From the NCBI GenBank assembly GCA_902488815.1, contig CABTXP010000060.1, positions 1-6,112 on the forward strand: 6,112 nucleotides of DNA, given 5' to 3'. The translations under genes were made by a program, and so were the position numbers. Shown piece after piece: positions 1 to 5,839 of the stretch; positions within the stretch are counted from its first letter, which is position 1, and each line of letters opens with the position of its first letter. The notes below the pieces were generated by a model that ran no database searches, was not told the origin of the DNA, and saw only the letters and a program-made list of their open reading frames with translations. The DNA is from an uncultured Eubacteriales bacterium (GTDB taxonomy: Bacteria > Bacillota > Clostridia > Tissierellales > Peptoniphilaceae).

Positions 1-294
1 GGTTCAGCTCTTGCAGGCGTTGCTTCCATTTTATATTTAGGTGCCTATTCTCAAGCTCAACCTATGATGGGATCGTTATTAGGTATTAAAGCCTTTACAG
101 CTGCAGTAATAGGAGGAATCGGACTTATACCGGGTGCTGTCTTAGGTGGAATATTAATCGGCATTGTTGAGGCGTTAACTATTGCTTATCTCTCAAGTAA
201 ACTTGCAAATGCTATTGTTTTTGGAATTTTAATTATTGTTTTACTTGTAAAGCCTACAGGTTTACTTGGAAAGAATGAAAAGGAAAAGGTGTAA
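1..294 (+). CDS. livH: LivH, branched-chain amino acid ABC transporter permease (C-terminal 97 residues, 5' end outside window)
   Basis: This is the end of an inner-membrane permease of the LIV (HAAT) importer, which pairs with LivM to form the channel for leucine, isoleucine and valine. The reading frame is open from base 1 with no start codon needed, so the gene begins upstream of the window. The visible residues show the family's C-terminal pattern: a SALAG segment at the very start, G-x-KAFTAAVIGGIG about residues 28-40, GAVLGGILIG about 44-53, a VEAL..AYLSS stretch, a last hydrophobic helix (about 70-83), and the closing KPTGLLG motif followed by a short charged tail. An internal ATG at 64 is not the start, because conserved family sequence lies before it. 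livM follows one base after the stop. The identification is firm; substrate specificity is inferred from the family. Confidence 0.93.
   Translation, partial: GSALAGVASILYLGAYSQAQPMMGSLLGIKAFTAAVIGGIGLIPGAVLGGILIGIVEALTIAYLSSKLANAIVFGILIIVLLVKPTGLLGKNEKEKV
285..289 (+). promoter_or_regulatory. Ribosome binding site choosing the livM start
   Basis: AAAGG, inside the last codons of livH, lies 6 bases before the ATG at 296. The same frame is open further upstream to a start-like codon at 266, but that would add ten highly charged residues encoded by the livH tail and has no better binding site, so 296 is preferred. Confidence 0.6.
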
Positions 295-295
295 T

Positions 296-1297
296 ATGAA
301 AAAGCAAAAAATGGGATTGTATTTACTAACATTAATTCTTTTAATTGCACTTTATGGAGTAATTTTAATATTGACTCAATTACATGTCATAAACAGATAT
401 TCTTTAACAGTATTAAGACTTGTATGTATAAATATAATTCTTGCTACCAGTTTAAATATTACTGTCGGTAACTTGGGGCAAATAACTTTAGGCCACGCAG
501 GATTTATGTCAATCGGTGCATACAGTGCCGCACTTTTTGTTAAGTCGGGAGTTGTACCTGGAATGCCGGGATATATATTAAGTCTATTTATAGGCGGAAT
601 TTTTGCGTGTATATTAGGTATCTTAATCGGTATACCTGCCTTGAGACTTAAAGGCGATTATCTTGCAATTGTAACATTGGCTTTTGGCGAAATTATCAGA
701 GTATTAATTGAGTACTTTAACTTTACCGGAGGCGCCCAAGGGCTTAGCGGCATACCGCAAATGAAAAGTTTTGAAGTTATTTATGTTATTACAATTATTT
801 GCGTTGCTTGCATGTACAGTGTAATGACATCAAGACACGGGAGAGCTGTTTTAGCAATTCGAGAAGATGAAATTGCCGCTGAAGCATCAGGCATTAACAC
901 AACTTATTACAAGACTTATGCATTTGCTTTATCTGCTTTCTTTGCAGGCATTGCAGGTGCCATGTATGCTCAAAACATAGGTGTAATAGATGCCAAGGTA
1001 TTTGACTACAATAAGAGCTTTGATATTTTGGTAATGGTTGTTCTTGGAGGAATGGGATCTTTTACAGGAGCTGTAATTTCTTCAACCGTTCTTACAATTA
1101 TTCCCGAATATTTGAGAAGTTTTGCCGGATACAGAATGATTTGTTATTCAATTATTTTAATAGTAATGATGATTTTCAGACCTGAGGGATTATTGGGCAG
1201 AAAAGAATTTATGCTTTCAAAAGTGGTGCAAACTCTAAACCCTGTTAATACGAAATTTAATAAAAAGAAAAAACAAGGCGGTGATGAGATTGGCTAA
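296..1297 (+). CDS. livM: LivM, branched-chain amino acid ABC transporter permease
   Basis: This is the second membrane permease of the LIV importer, 333 residues from the ATG at 296. It has many hydrophobic segments, beginning about 8-27 and 37-57. The LivM hallmark VGNLGQITLGHAGF lies at 57-70, and ALRLKGDYLAIVTLAFGEIIR at about 115-135. The cytoplasmic coupling loop that contacts the ATPases is clear: HGRAVLAIREDEIAAEASGIN at 181-201, followed by K206 and an AF-x-LSAFFAGIAGA helix. VVLGGMGSFTGAV at 248-260 and RPEGLLGRKE at 295-304 match the family's end. About 29 further residues, lysine-rich near the end, follow this motif, which is longer than I would expect. One base separates it from livH, and it overlaps livG by 14 bases, so co-translation is likely. 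The family call is secure; which amino acids it carries is inferred. Confidence 0.95.
   Translation: MKKQKMGLYLLTLILLIALYGVILILTQLHVINRYSLTVLRLVCINIILATSLNITVGNLGQITLGHAGFMSIGAYSAALFVKSGVVPGMPGYILSLFIGGIFACILGILIGIPALRLKGDYLAIVTLAFGEIIRVLIEYFNFTGGAQGLSGIPQMKSFEVIYVITIICVACMYSVMTSRHGRAVLAIREDEIAAEASGINTTYYKTYAFALSAFFAGIAGAMYAQNIGVIDAKVFDYNKSFDILVMVVLGGMGSFTGAVISSTVLTIIPEYLRSFAGYRMICYSIILIVMMIFRPEGLLGRKEFMLSKVVQTLNPVNTKFNKKKKQGGDEIG
1275..1278 (+). promoter_or_regulatory. Ribosome binding site for livG
   Basis: AAGG, within the 3' end of livM, lies 5 bases before ATG 1284. Three in-frame start-like codons are close together (GTG 1281, ATG 1284, TTG 1290). The GTG is too close to this site and the TTG is a weaker initiator, so ATG 1284 is chosen. 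Confidence 0.55.
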
Positions 1298-2075
1298 ACC
1301 TGTATTGGAATGTAAAAATGTAGGAATAAATTTTGGCGGCCTTAAAGCCGTATCTGATTTTAATTTGACAATTAATAAAGGCGAACTCTATGGTTTAATC
1401 GGCCCGAACGGTGCAGGAAAGACCACAGTATTTAATTTGATCACCGGCGTTTATACACCTACGGAAGGCGAAATTAAATTAAATGACGAAGTTATTAACG
1501 GACTTAGTACTTATAAAATTGTTCATAAGGGAATAGCAAGAACCTTTCAAAACATCAGACTGTTCGGTTACTTGACAGTACTTGACAATGTAAAGATTGC
1601 GGCTAACGATCAAATGTCATACGGTATTGCAACGGGAATGTTCAGACTTCCAAAGTTTTGGAAAGAAGAAGTTGAAGTAAGTAAAAAGGCGATGGAAATT
1701 TTAGAAATATTTGACCTGGATCGCTATTCAACGCTTCCTGCACACTCTCTGCCTTATGGCCAACAAAGAAAGCTTGAAATAGCGAGAGCAATGGCAACTA
1801 ATCCAAAACTTCTTCTTTTAGACGAACCTGCAGCAGGCATGAATCCAAAAGAGACTGAGGAGTTAATGGAAACCATAAAACTTATAAGAGATAAATTTGA
1901 CATTACAATTTTGCTTATTGAACATGACATGAAATTAGTCTTAGGCATATGCGAAAAATTAATTGTTTTAAACTACGGAACACCATTGGCACAAGGTTTG
2001 CCTCGTGATGTAATTAATAATCCTGAAGTTGTAGAAGCGTACTTAGGATCTTCCGGAGGTGAAACGGATGCTTAA
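1284..2075 (+). CDS. livG: LivG, branched-chain amino acid ABC transporter ATP-binding protein
   Basis: This is one of the two cytoplasmic ATPases that power the LIV importer, 263 residues, the normal size for LivG. Walker A GPNGAGKT is at 40-47 and the Q-loop glutamine at 89 in RTFQNIRLF, a LivG hallmark. The ABC signature is the LivG-type LPYGQQRKLE (156-165) rather than LSGGQ. Walker B LLLLDEP is at 176-182 with catalytic Glu181, followed by AAGMNP, and the switch histidine is His214 in LLIEHDMKLV. The C-terminal NNPEVVEAYLG motif is typical. The segment at about 108-130 is the extra loop seen in LivG but not in LivF. The gene overlaps livM by 14 bases and livF by 8, implying translational coupling and matched dosage of the two ATPases. 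All catalytic motifs are intact. Confidence 0.96.
   Translation: MRLAKPVLECKNVGINFGGLKAVSDFNLTINKGELYGLIGPNGAGKTTVFNLITGVYTPTEGEIKLNDEVINGLSTYKIVHKGIARTFQNIRLFGYLTVLDNVKIAANDQMSYGIATGMFRLPKFWKEEVEVSKKAMEILEIFDLDRYSTLPAHSLPYGQQRKLEIARAMATNPKLLLLDEPAAGMNPKETEELMETIKLIRDKFDITILLIEHDMKLVLGICEKLIVLNYGTPLAQGLPRDVINNPEVVEAYLGSSGGETDA
2055..2059 (+). promoter_or_regulatory. Ribosome binding site choosing the livF start
   Basis: A perfect GGAGG inside the end of livG lies 8 bases before ATG 2068. A GTG in the same frame at 2059 overlaps this site and cannot use it, so 2068 is the start. Confidence 0.75.
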
Positions 2076-2763
2076 AGTTAGAGAACTTGAAGTATTTTAC
2101 GGCAACATTAATGCGATTAAAAAAATTGACTTGGACGTTGCTGACGGTGAAACAGTTTGTTTAATAGGTGCCAATGGTGCAGGTAAGACGACAACACTAC
2201 AAAGTATTTCAGGACTTATTCCTAAAAAAGGTTTTATAGAATTTTTAGGCGAAGATATTACAAAACTAAAGCCTCACTTGATAACGAAAAAGGGAATTGC
2301 ACAAGTACCTGAAGGTAGAAGAGTATTTTCACATCTTTCCGTAATGGACAACTTGGAATTAGGTGCCTATATATATAAGGAACCGGACAAAGAACTTTTA
2401 GACAGAATCTTTGAAAAATTCCCCATTCTTTTTGAGAGAAAAAATCAAGAGGCGGGAACATTATCAGGGGGAGAGCAACAAATGCTCGCCATGGGCAGAG
2501 CCTTAATGTCAAAGCCGAAGCTACTACTCCTTGACGAACCTTCAATGGGCTTGTCTCCGATTTTTGTAGATAAAATATTTGAAGTAATTGAAACATTAAA
2601 AAAGGAAGCCATTACAATTTTATTGGTAGAGCAAAATGCAAACTTGGCTCTTTCAGTTTCGGACAAGGCATATGTCCTTGAAACCGGAAAAATTGTAAAG
2701 TGTACTTCAGCAGAAGAATTAAAAAAAGACCCGGCGTTAAAGGCTGCGTACTTGGGAGAATAG
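2068..2763 (+). CDS. livF: LivF, branched-chain amino acid ABC transporter ATP-binding protein
   Basis: This is the second ATPase of the LIV importer, 231 residues, a typical LivF length. Walker A GANGAGKT is at 34-41 and the Q-loop glutamine at 79, followed directly by VPEGRRVF (80-87), the diagnostic LivF motif. The ABC signature LSGGEQQ is at 132-138, and Walker B LLLLDEP at 152-158 with Glu157 and then SMGLSP. Where most ABC ATPases have the switch histidine, this protein has Gln188 in LLVEQN; this is usual for LivF and is not a defect. It ends with the common AYLGE. It overlaps livG by 8 bases and is the last gene of the operon, since a terminator hairpin begins at its own stop codon. 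Confidence 0.96.
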   Translation: MLKVRELEVFYGNINAIKKIDLDVADGETVCLIGANGAGKTTTLQSISGLIPKKGFIEFLGEDITKLKPHLITKKGIAQVPEGRRVFSHLSVMDNLELGAYIYKEPDKELLDRIFEKFPILFERKNQEAGTLSGGEQQMLAMGRALMSKPKLLLLDEPSMGLSPIFVDKIFEVIETLKKEAITILLVEQNANLALSVSDKAYVLETGKIVKCTSAEELKKDPALKAAYLGE

Positions 2764-2789
2764 AGGAGAGATCCTCTATTTTTTTATTT
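2759..2789 (+). terminator. Intrinsic terminator of the liv operon
   Basis: TAGAGGA (2761-2767), a GAGA loop (2768-2771) and TCCTCTA (2772-2778) form a perfect 7-base-pair hairpin, extendable by two A-T pairs on the outside (2759-2760 with 2779-2780). Seven Ts follow at 2779-2785, then ATTT. The left arm starts with the livF stop codon itself, so livF is the last gene of the transcript. Confidence 0.88.
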
Positions 2790-2809
2790 AGATTAGAAAT
2801 TCAAAGCAT

Positions 2810-2835
2810 AAAAAAAGACGGTTGAACCGTCTTTT
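2810..2835 (-). terminator. Intrinsic terminator of rpsD
   Basis: Read on the minus strand, AAAAGACGGT and ACCGTCTTTT pair around a three-base loop (plus coordinates 2813-2822 and 2826-2835). The minus-strand transcript then ends in a run of seven Us, encoded by the As at 2810-2816. It lies about 8 bases past the rpsD stop. Ts at 2832-2835 could give weak activity on the plus strand as a backup to the livF terminator, but the tract is much better for the minus strand. Confidence 0.88.
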
Positions 2836-2843
2836 AGTTATCA

Positions 2844-3440
2844 TTACATATTCTTTGAGTAGAACTCAACGATCAATTGGTCTTCAATTTCAATCGGAAT
2901 ATCTTCTCTTTGAGGAATAGAAACTAAAGTTGCCTTAAAGTCTTCATCCTTTGAGATGTACGGGTAGGAAGTAACAAAGTTTGTTTGATAATTTTCTTTA
3001 AACATTTCAACTTTTCTACCTCTGCTTGATAGAGAAATAACATCTCCTTCATTACATCTGTATGAAGGTATATCCACTTTCTTGCCATTCACAAGAATAT
3101 GTCCGTGTACTACCATTTGTCTCGATTGTCTAATTGATGAGGCAAATCCCATTCTGTAAACAAGATTGTCTAATCTTCTTTCTAAGAACTGTACAAGTAG
3201 AGGACCTGTTTGTCCTTTAGACTTCTTAGCTTCCTTAAAAAGGTTTACGAATTGTTTTTCCAAAACTCCGTAGTAAGCTCTTAATCTTTGTTTTTCTAAT
3301 AATTGTTTACCGTATTCAGTTAACTTCTTGTCGCTTCTTGCAGTTCCTTTCTTGGCACGTTTCATAGCCTTTGGGTGACCGCAAACATTTAGGCCCAGTC
3401 TTCTTGATTGTTTAAATCTGGGTTCCATCATTCTTGCCAT
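2844..3440 (-). CDS. rpsD: 30S ribosomal protein S4, zinc-free type
   Basis: S4 is a primary 16S rRNA-binding protein that starts assembly of the small-subunit body. This copy has 198 residues, near the usual 200. The N-terminal region reads MARMMEPRFKQSRRLG, where residues 9 and 12 are Phe and Ser. The CxxC zinc ligands of the metal-binding form are therefore absent; a lone Cys20 remains in NVCGHPK. The conserved LTEYGKQLLEKQRLRAYYG block is at 40-58. The S4 RNA-binding domain runs from about 88, with RRLDNLVYRMGFASSIRQSR (88-107) and HGHILVNGKKVDIPSY (112-127). The C-terminal LIVEFYSK is typical of the family. An upstream TTG (3449) is in frame, but it abuts the ribosome binding site, so ATG 3440 is used. 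The gene stands alone with its own promoter and terminator, outside the alpha operon. The family is certain; whether a second S4 exists elsewhere cannot be seen. Confidence 0.97.
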   Translation of the reverse strand: MARMMEPRFKQSRRLGLNVCGHPKAMKRAKKGTARSDKKLTEYGKQLLEKQRLRAYYGVLEKQFVNLFKEAKKSKGQTGPLLVQFLERRLDNLVYRMGFASSIRQSRQMVVHGHILVNGKKVDIPSYRCNEGDVISLSSRGRKVEMFKENYQTNFVTSYPYISKDEDFKATLVSIPQREDIPIEIEDQLIVEFYSKNM

Positions 3441-3449
3441 ATTTTTCAA

Positions 3450-3454
3450 CTCCT
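3450..3454 (-). promoter_or_regulatory. Ribosome binding site choosing the rpsD start
   Basis: On the minus strand AGGAG lies 9 bases before ATG 3440. The alternative TTG at 3449 sits directly against this site and would add only three residues, so it is rejected. Confidence 0.75.
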
Positions 3455-3490
3455 AATTACATTTGCCGCGATAATTTTAGAGCCTTGTAT

Positions 3491-3519
3491 ATTATACAGT
3501 GATATAGCCTGTTTGTAAA
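3491..3519 (-). promoter_or_regulatory. Sigma-A-type promoter of rpsD
   Basis: On the minus strand, TTTACA (plus 3514-3519) and a perfect TATAAT (plus 3491-3496) are separated by exactly 17 bases. The start of transcription is expected near 3484, giving an untranslated leader of roughly 45 bases. I could not recognise a structured S4-binding leader in that short stretch, though a small one cannot be ruled out by eye. Confidence 0.82.
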
Positions 3520-3525
3520 GATTTT

Positions 3526-3555
3526 TTTAATTATTTACGTAATTAATGATATAAT
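3526..3555 (+). promoter_or_regulatory. Probable sigma-A-type promoter of the amidohydrolase-trpS-pepF operon
   Basis: A perfect TATAAT lies at 3550-3555. The -35 region is weak: TTTAAT at 3526-3531 (18-base spacer) or TTAATT at 3527-3532 (17-base spacer). Transcription would start near 3562, only about 17 bases before the ATG at 3579, leaving no room for a riboswitch or T-box. It is back-to-back with the rpsD promoter, with the two -35 regions under 10 bases apart. The weak -35 suggests modest or regulated expression. Confidence 0.6.
3530..3547. repeat. Imperfect 9-base inverted repeat in the promoter spacer (possible operator)
   Basis: The arms at 3530-3538 and 3539-3547 meet at a central ACGT and match at 8 of 9 positions, with the inner TTACGTAA perfect. 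The repeat sits between the -35 and -10 of the amidohydrolase promoter, where a bound repressor would block it. The region is AT-rich, so chance is a real alternative. Confidence 0.3.
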
Positions 3556-3578
3556 AGACCATTGTAAAGGAGAGTAGT

Positions 3579-4838
3579 ATGCTTTTTAAAAATATTTCAT
3601 ATTTAGATTTAGATTCACAACAAATTGTAGAGAATGTAGATGTATTAGTCAAAGGAAAATACATAGAAAAAATTGGCAAAGACATTGACGCCTCCAAGGA
3701 AGAAATTATTTCCGGCGAAAATAAATTAATTGTCCCGGGATTTGCCAACGCACACTCCCATGCAGGGATGAGTGTCTTTAGAAACTTTGCAGATGATATG
3801 GAACTTAAGCCTTGGCTTGAAGAAAAGATTTGGCCTGCGGAAGCAAAGCTTACAGGAGAGATAGTCTATTGGGGATCACTCCTTTCAATGGCTGAAATGA
3901 TTAAATCAGGTGTAACATCTTTCTGTGACATGTACTTCTTCATGAATGATGTGGCAAAGGCTGTAGAGGAAACGGGAATGAAAGCCTTTTTGACAAGGGG
4001 AATGATGGACACTGATCCGCAAGACAGGATACCTGAAATGGTCTCTTTATTTGAAGAATACAACGGCTATGACGACAGGATGTATGTCGGCCCCGGGCCA
4101 CATGCAATTTATACATGTAGCAAGGAATATCTTTTAAAGATGCACGACTTGGCTTTAAAAATGAACGGCAGAATTAATATTCACGTATCTGAAACTGAAA
4201 CGGAAATCAATGATTCTATTAAAAACAACGGCACGACTCCTCTTAAATATTTAAAAGAAATCGGATTTTTGGAAGATTTAAAAGTTATTGCTCCTCACTG
4301 CACTCATGTGACTGATGAGGAAATAGAAATCATGAAAGAATATGAGATATTTCCTATATATAATCCCACTTCAAACTTAAAGCTTGCAAGCGGATTTACT
4401 CCTGTTAAAAAATTACTTAAAGCAGGTATCATAACAGGTATTGGTACTGACGGAGATTCAAGTAACAACAACCAAAACTTTATGGAAGAAATTCATATTT
4501 CGGCGATTATAAACAAAGCTATTGAAAAAGATCCGAAGTGTGTAAACGCCGTTGATGTTTTGAAAATGGCTACGGAGTACGGCCAAAAGGCATTGGGATT
4601 TGAAGACAGCGGAAAGATAAAAGAAGGATATAGAGCCGACTTTTCTATTTTTGACTTAACGTCCTTAAACTTTACGCCAAAGCACAATTTAATCTCCGCT
4701 CTATGTTACAGTGCAAGTGCCGGAGATATAACTGATACAATAGTTGATGGAAAATTTTTAATGAGAGACAGAGAACTTGTTACTTTAGACGAAGAAAAAA
4801 TAAAGTTTAATGTAAACAAGCTTTCTAAAATATTCTAA
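3579..4838 (+). CDS. mtaD: Amidohydrolase of the 5-methylthioadenosine/S-adenosylhomocysteine deaminase family
   Basis: This is a probable cytosolic metal-dependent deaminase that turns MTA, SAH or 5'-deoxyadenosine into the inosine analogue. It has 419 residues, close to the usual 420-440 of the MtaD/TRZ-ATZ branch. Metal ligands of the TIM-barrel amidohydrolase fold are present: His59 and His61 in PGFANAHSHAGM, His202 in IHVSET with catalytic Glu205, His240 in APHCTH, and Asp291 in GIGTDG. The family's DDMELKPWLEEKIWP block is at 72-86, followed by GPGPHAIYT (171-179) and YNPTSNLKLASG (261-272). The flanking beta-sandwich is formed by the ends, including KIKEGYRADFSIFD near the C-terminus. 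AAAGGAG (3566-3572) lies 6 bases before the ATG. It leads an operon, 9 bases before trpS. The superfamily is sure; the exact substrate is not (guanine-type or chlorohydrolase-like relatives exist), so the symbol is tentative. Confidence 0.85.
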   Translation: MLFKNISYLDLDSQQIVENVDVLVKGKYIEKIGKDIDASKEEIISGENKLIVPGFANAHSHAGMSVFRNFADDMELKPWLEEKIWPAEAKLTGEIVYWGSLLSMAEMIKSGVTSFCDMYFFMNDVAKAVEETGMKAFLTRGMMDTDPQDRIPEMVSLFEEYNGYDDRMYVGPGPHAIYTCSKEYLLKMHDLALKMNGRINIHVSETETEINDSIKNNGTTPLKYLKEIGFLEDLKVIAPHCTHVTDEEIEIMKEYEIFPIYNPTSNLKLASGFTPVKKLLKAGIITGIGTDGDSSNNNQNFMEEIHISAIINKAIEKDPKCVNAVDVLKMATEYGQKALGFEDSGKIKEGYRADFSIFDLTSLNFTPKHNLISALCYSASAGDITDTIVDGKFLMRDRELVTLDEEKIKFNVNKLSKIF

Positions 4839-4847
4839 GGAGACAGT

Positions 4848-5837
4848 ATGGATAAGAAAATAGTTTACTCAGGAATACAACCTTCCGGATCACTTACTTT
4901 AGGTAATTACATTGGAGCTCTTTCAAACTTCGGGCAATTACAGGATGAATACAACTGTTTATATTGTATAGTTGACAACCATGCAATTACAGCTTATCAA
5001 GAGCCGAAAAATTTAAGAAAAAACACTTTAGACGTACTTGCCCTATACTTGGCGGCAGGATTGGATCCTGAAAAGTCTATAATTTACATTCAATCCCATG
5101 TGCCTGAACATGTGGAATTAATGTGGTGCTTAAATACAATTACATCTCTTGGACAGTTACAACGCATGACGCAGTTTAAGGATAAGGCACAAAGAACTAA
5201 GGAAGTTGAGGCGGGTCTTTTAAATTACCCGATACTTATGGCTGCGGATATCTTGTTATATAACGCGTCCTATGTGCCTGTTGGGGAAGACCAAAGACAG
5301 CACATTGAGTTTACAAGAGACTTGGCACAACGATTTAACTCCAGATATTCAGAAACCTTCGTTATACCTGAGATTACGGCGCCTAAAGTAGGAGCAAGGA
5401 TTATGTCATTACAGGATCCTGAAAAGAAAATGTCAAAATCCGATCCTGACCCGAACTCCTATGTTTTAATTTTAGATTCGGAAAAAGATACGGAAAAGAA
5501 AATTAAACGCGCAGTTACAGATTCGTTGGGAATAATAAAATATTCTGACGAACAAAAGGGATTAAAAAATCTTATTGACATATATAGCGTCTTTACCAAG
5601 AAGACTCCTGATGAAATAGTAAAACAATTTGAAGGTAAAGGCTATGGCGAATTTAAAGGAGCCGTTGCCGAAGTTGTAAATGACGGCATGAGACCAATAA
5701 GAGAGAGATTTAACGAAATCAGAAATGACAAGGCATATTTGGAAAGTGTATATAGAGTGGGAGCGGACAAGGCAAGAAGTATTGCTTACAAGACCATGTC
5801 AAAAGTACACAGAAAAATGGGATTTATACCGAGGTGA
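4848..5837 (+). CDS. trpS: Tryptophanyl-tRNA synthetase
   Basis: A class I aminoacyl-tRNA synthetase that charges tRNA-Trp with tryptophan using ATP, in the cytoplasm. Its 329 residues match the compact bacterial form. GIQPSGSLTLGNYIGA (9-24) carries the HIGH-equivalent signature in its TrpRS form (LGNY), and KMSKS is exact at 194-198. Other family blocks are VDNHAIT (42-48), SLGQLQRMTQFKDK (100-113), ADILLY (133-138, with Asp134 at the tryptophan pocket) and PVGEDQRQHIE (144-154). The C-terminal anticodon-binding helices end in a basic tail. TAAGGAG (4836-4842) overlaps the stop codon of the preceding amidohydrolase and lies 5 bases before the ATG. It is thus second in an operon and has no separate promoter or T-box leader in the 9-base gap. 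Confidence 0.98.
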   Translation: MDKKIVYSGIQPSGSLTLGNYIGALSNFGQLQDEYNCLYCIVDNHAITAYQEPKNLRKNTLDVLALYLAAGLDPEKSIIYIQSHVPEHVELMWCLNTITSLGQLQRMTQFKDKAQRTKEVEAGLLNYPILMAADILLYNASYVPVGEDQRQHIEFTRDLAQRFNSRYSETFVIPEITAPKVGARIMSLQDPEKKMSKSDPDPNSYVLILDSEKDTEKKIKRAVTDSLGIIKYSDEQKGLKNLIDIYSVFTKKTPDEIVKQFEGKGYGEFKGAVAEVVNDGMRPIRERFNEIRNDKAYLESVYRVGADKARSIAYKTMSKVHRKMGFIPR

Positions 5838-5839
5838 AT

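Noticed and set aside
1754..1948. A 64-codon minus-strand open frame inside livG
   Set aside because: It is antisense to the LivG signature and Walker B region; the open frame results from the codon use of the real gene.
2258..2596. A 112-codon minus-strand open frame inside livF
   Set aside because: It is wholly antisense to a clearly conserved ATPase gene, has no recognisable domain, and is low-complexity shadow sequence.
3441..3484. Possible S4-binding autoregulatory leader before rpsD
   Set aside because: The predicted leader is only about 45 bases and I see no convincing stem or pseudoknot; known Firmicute S4 leaders are longer. Not supported by eye.
3527..3748. A 73-codon minus-strand open frame spanning the amidohydrolase promoter and 5' end
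   Set aside because: It covers the divergent promoter region and the conserved amidohydrolase N-terminus, with no family match that I recognise.
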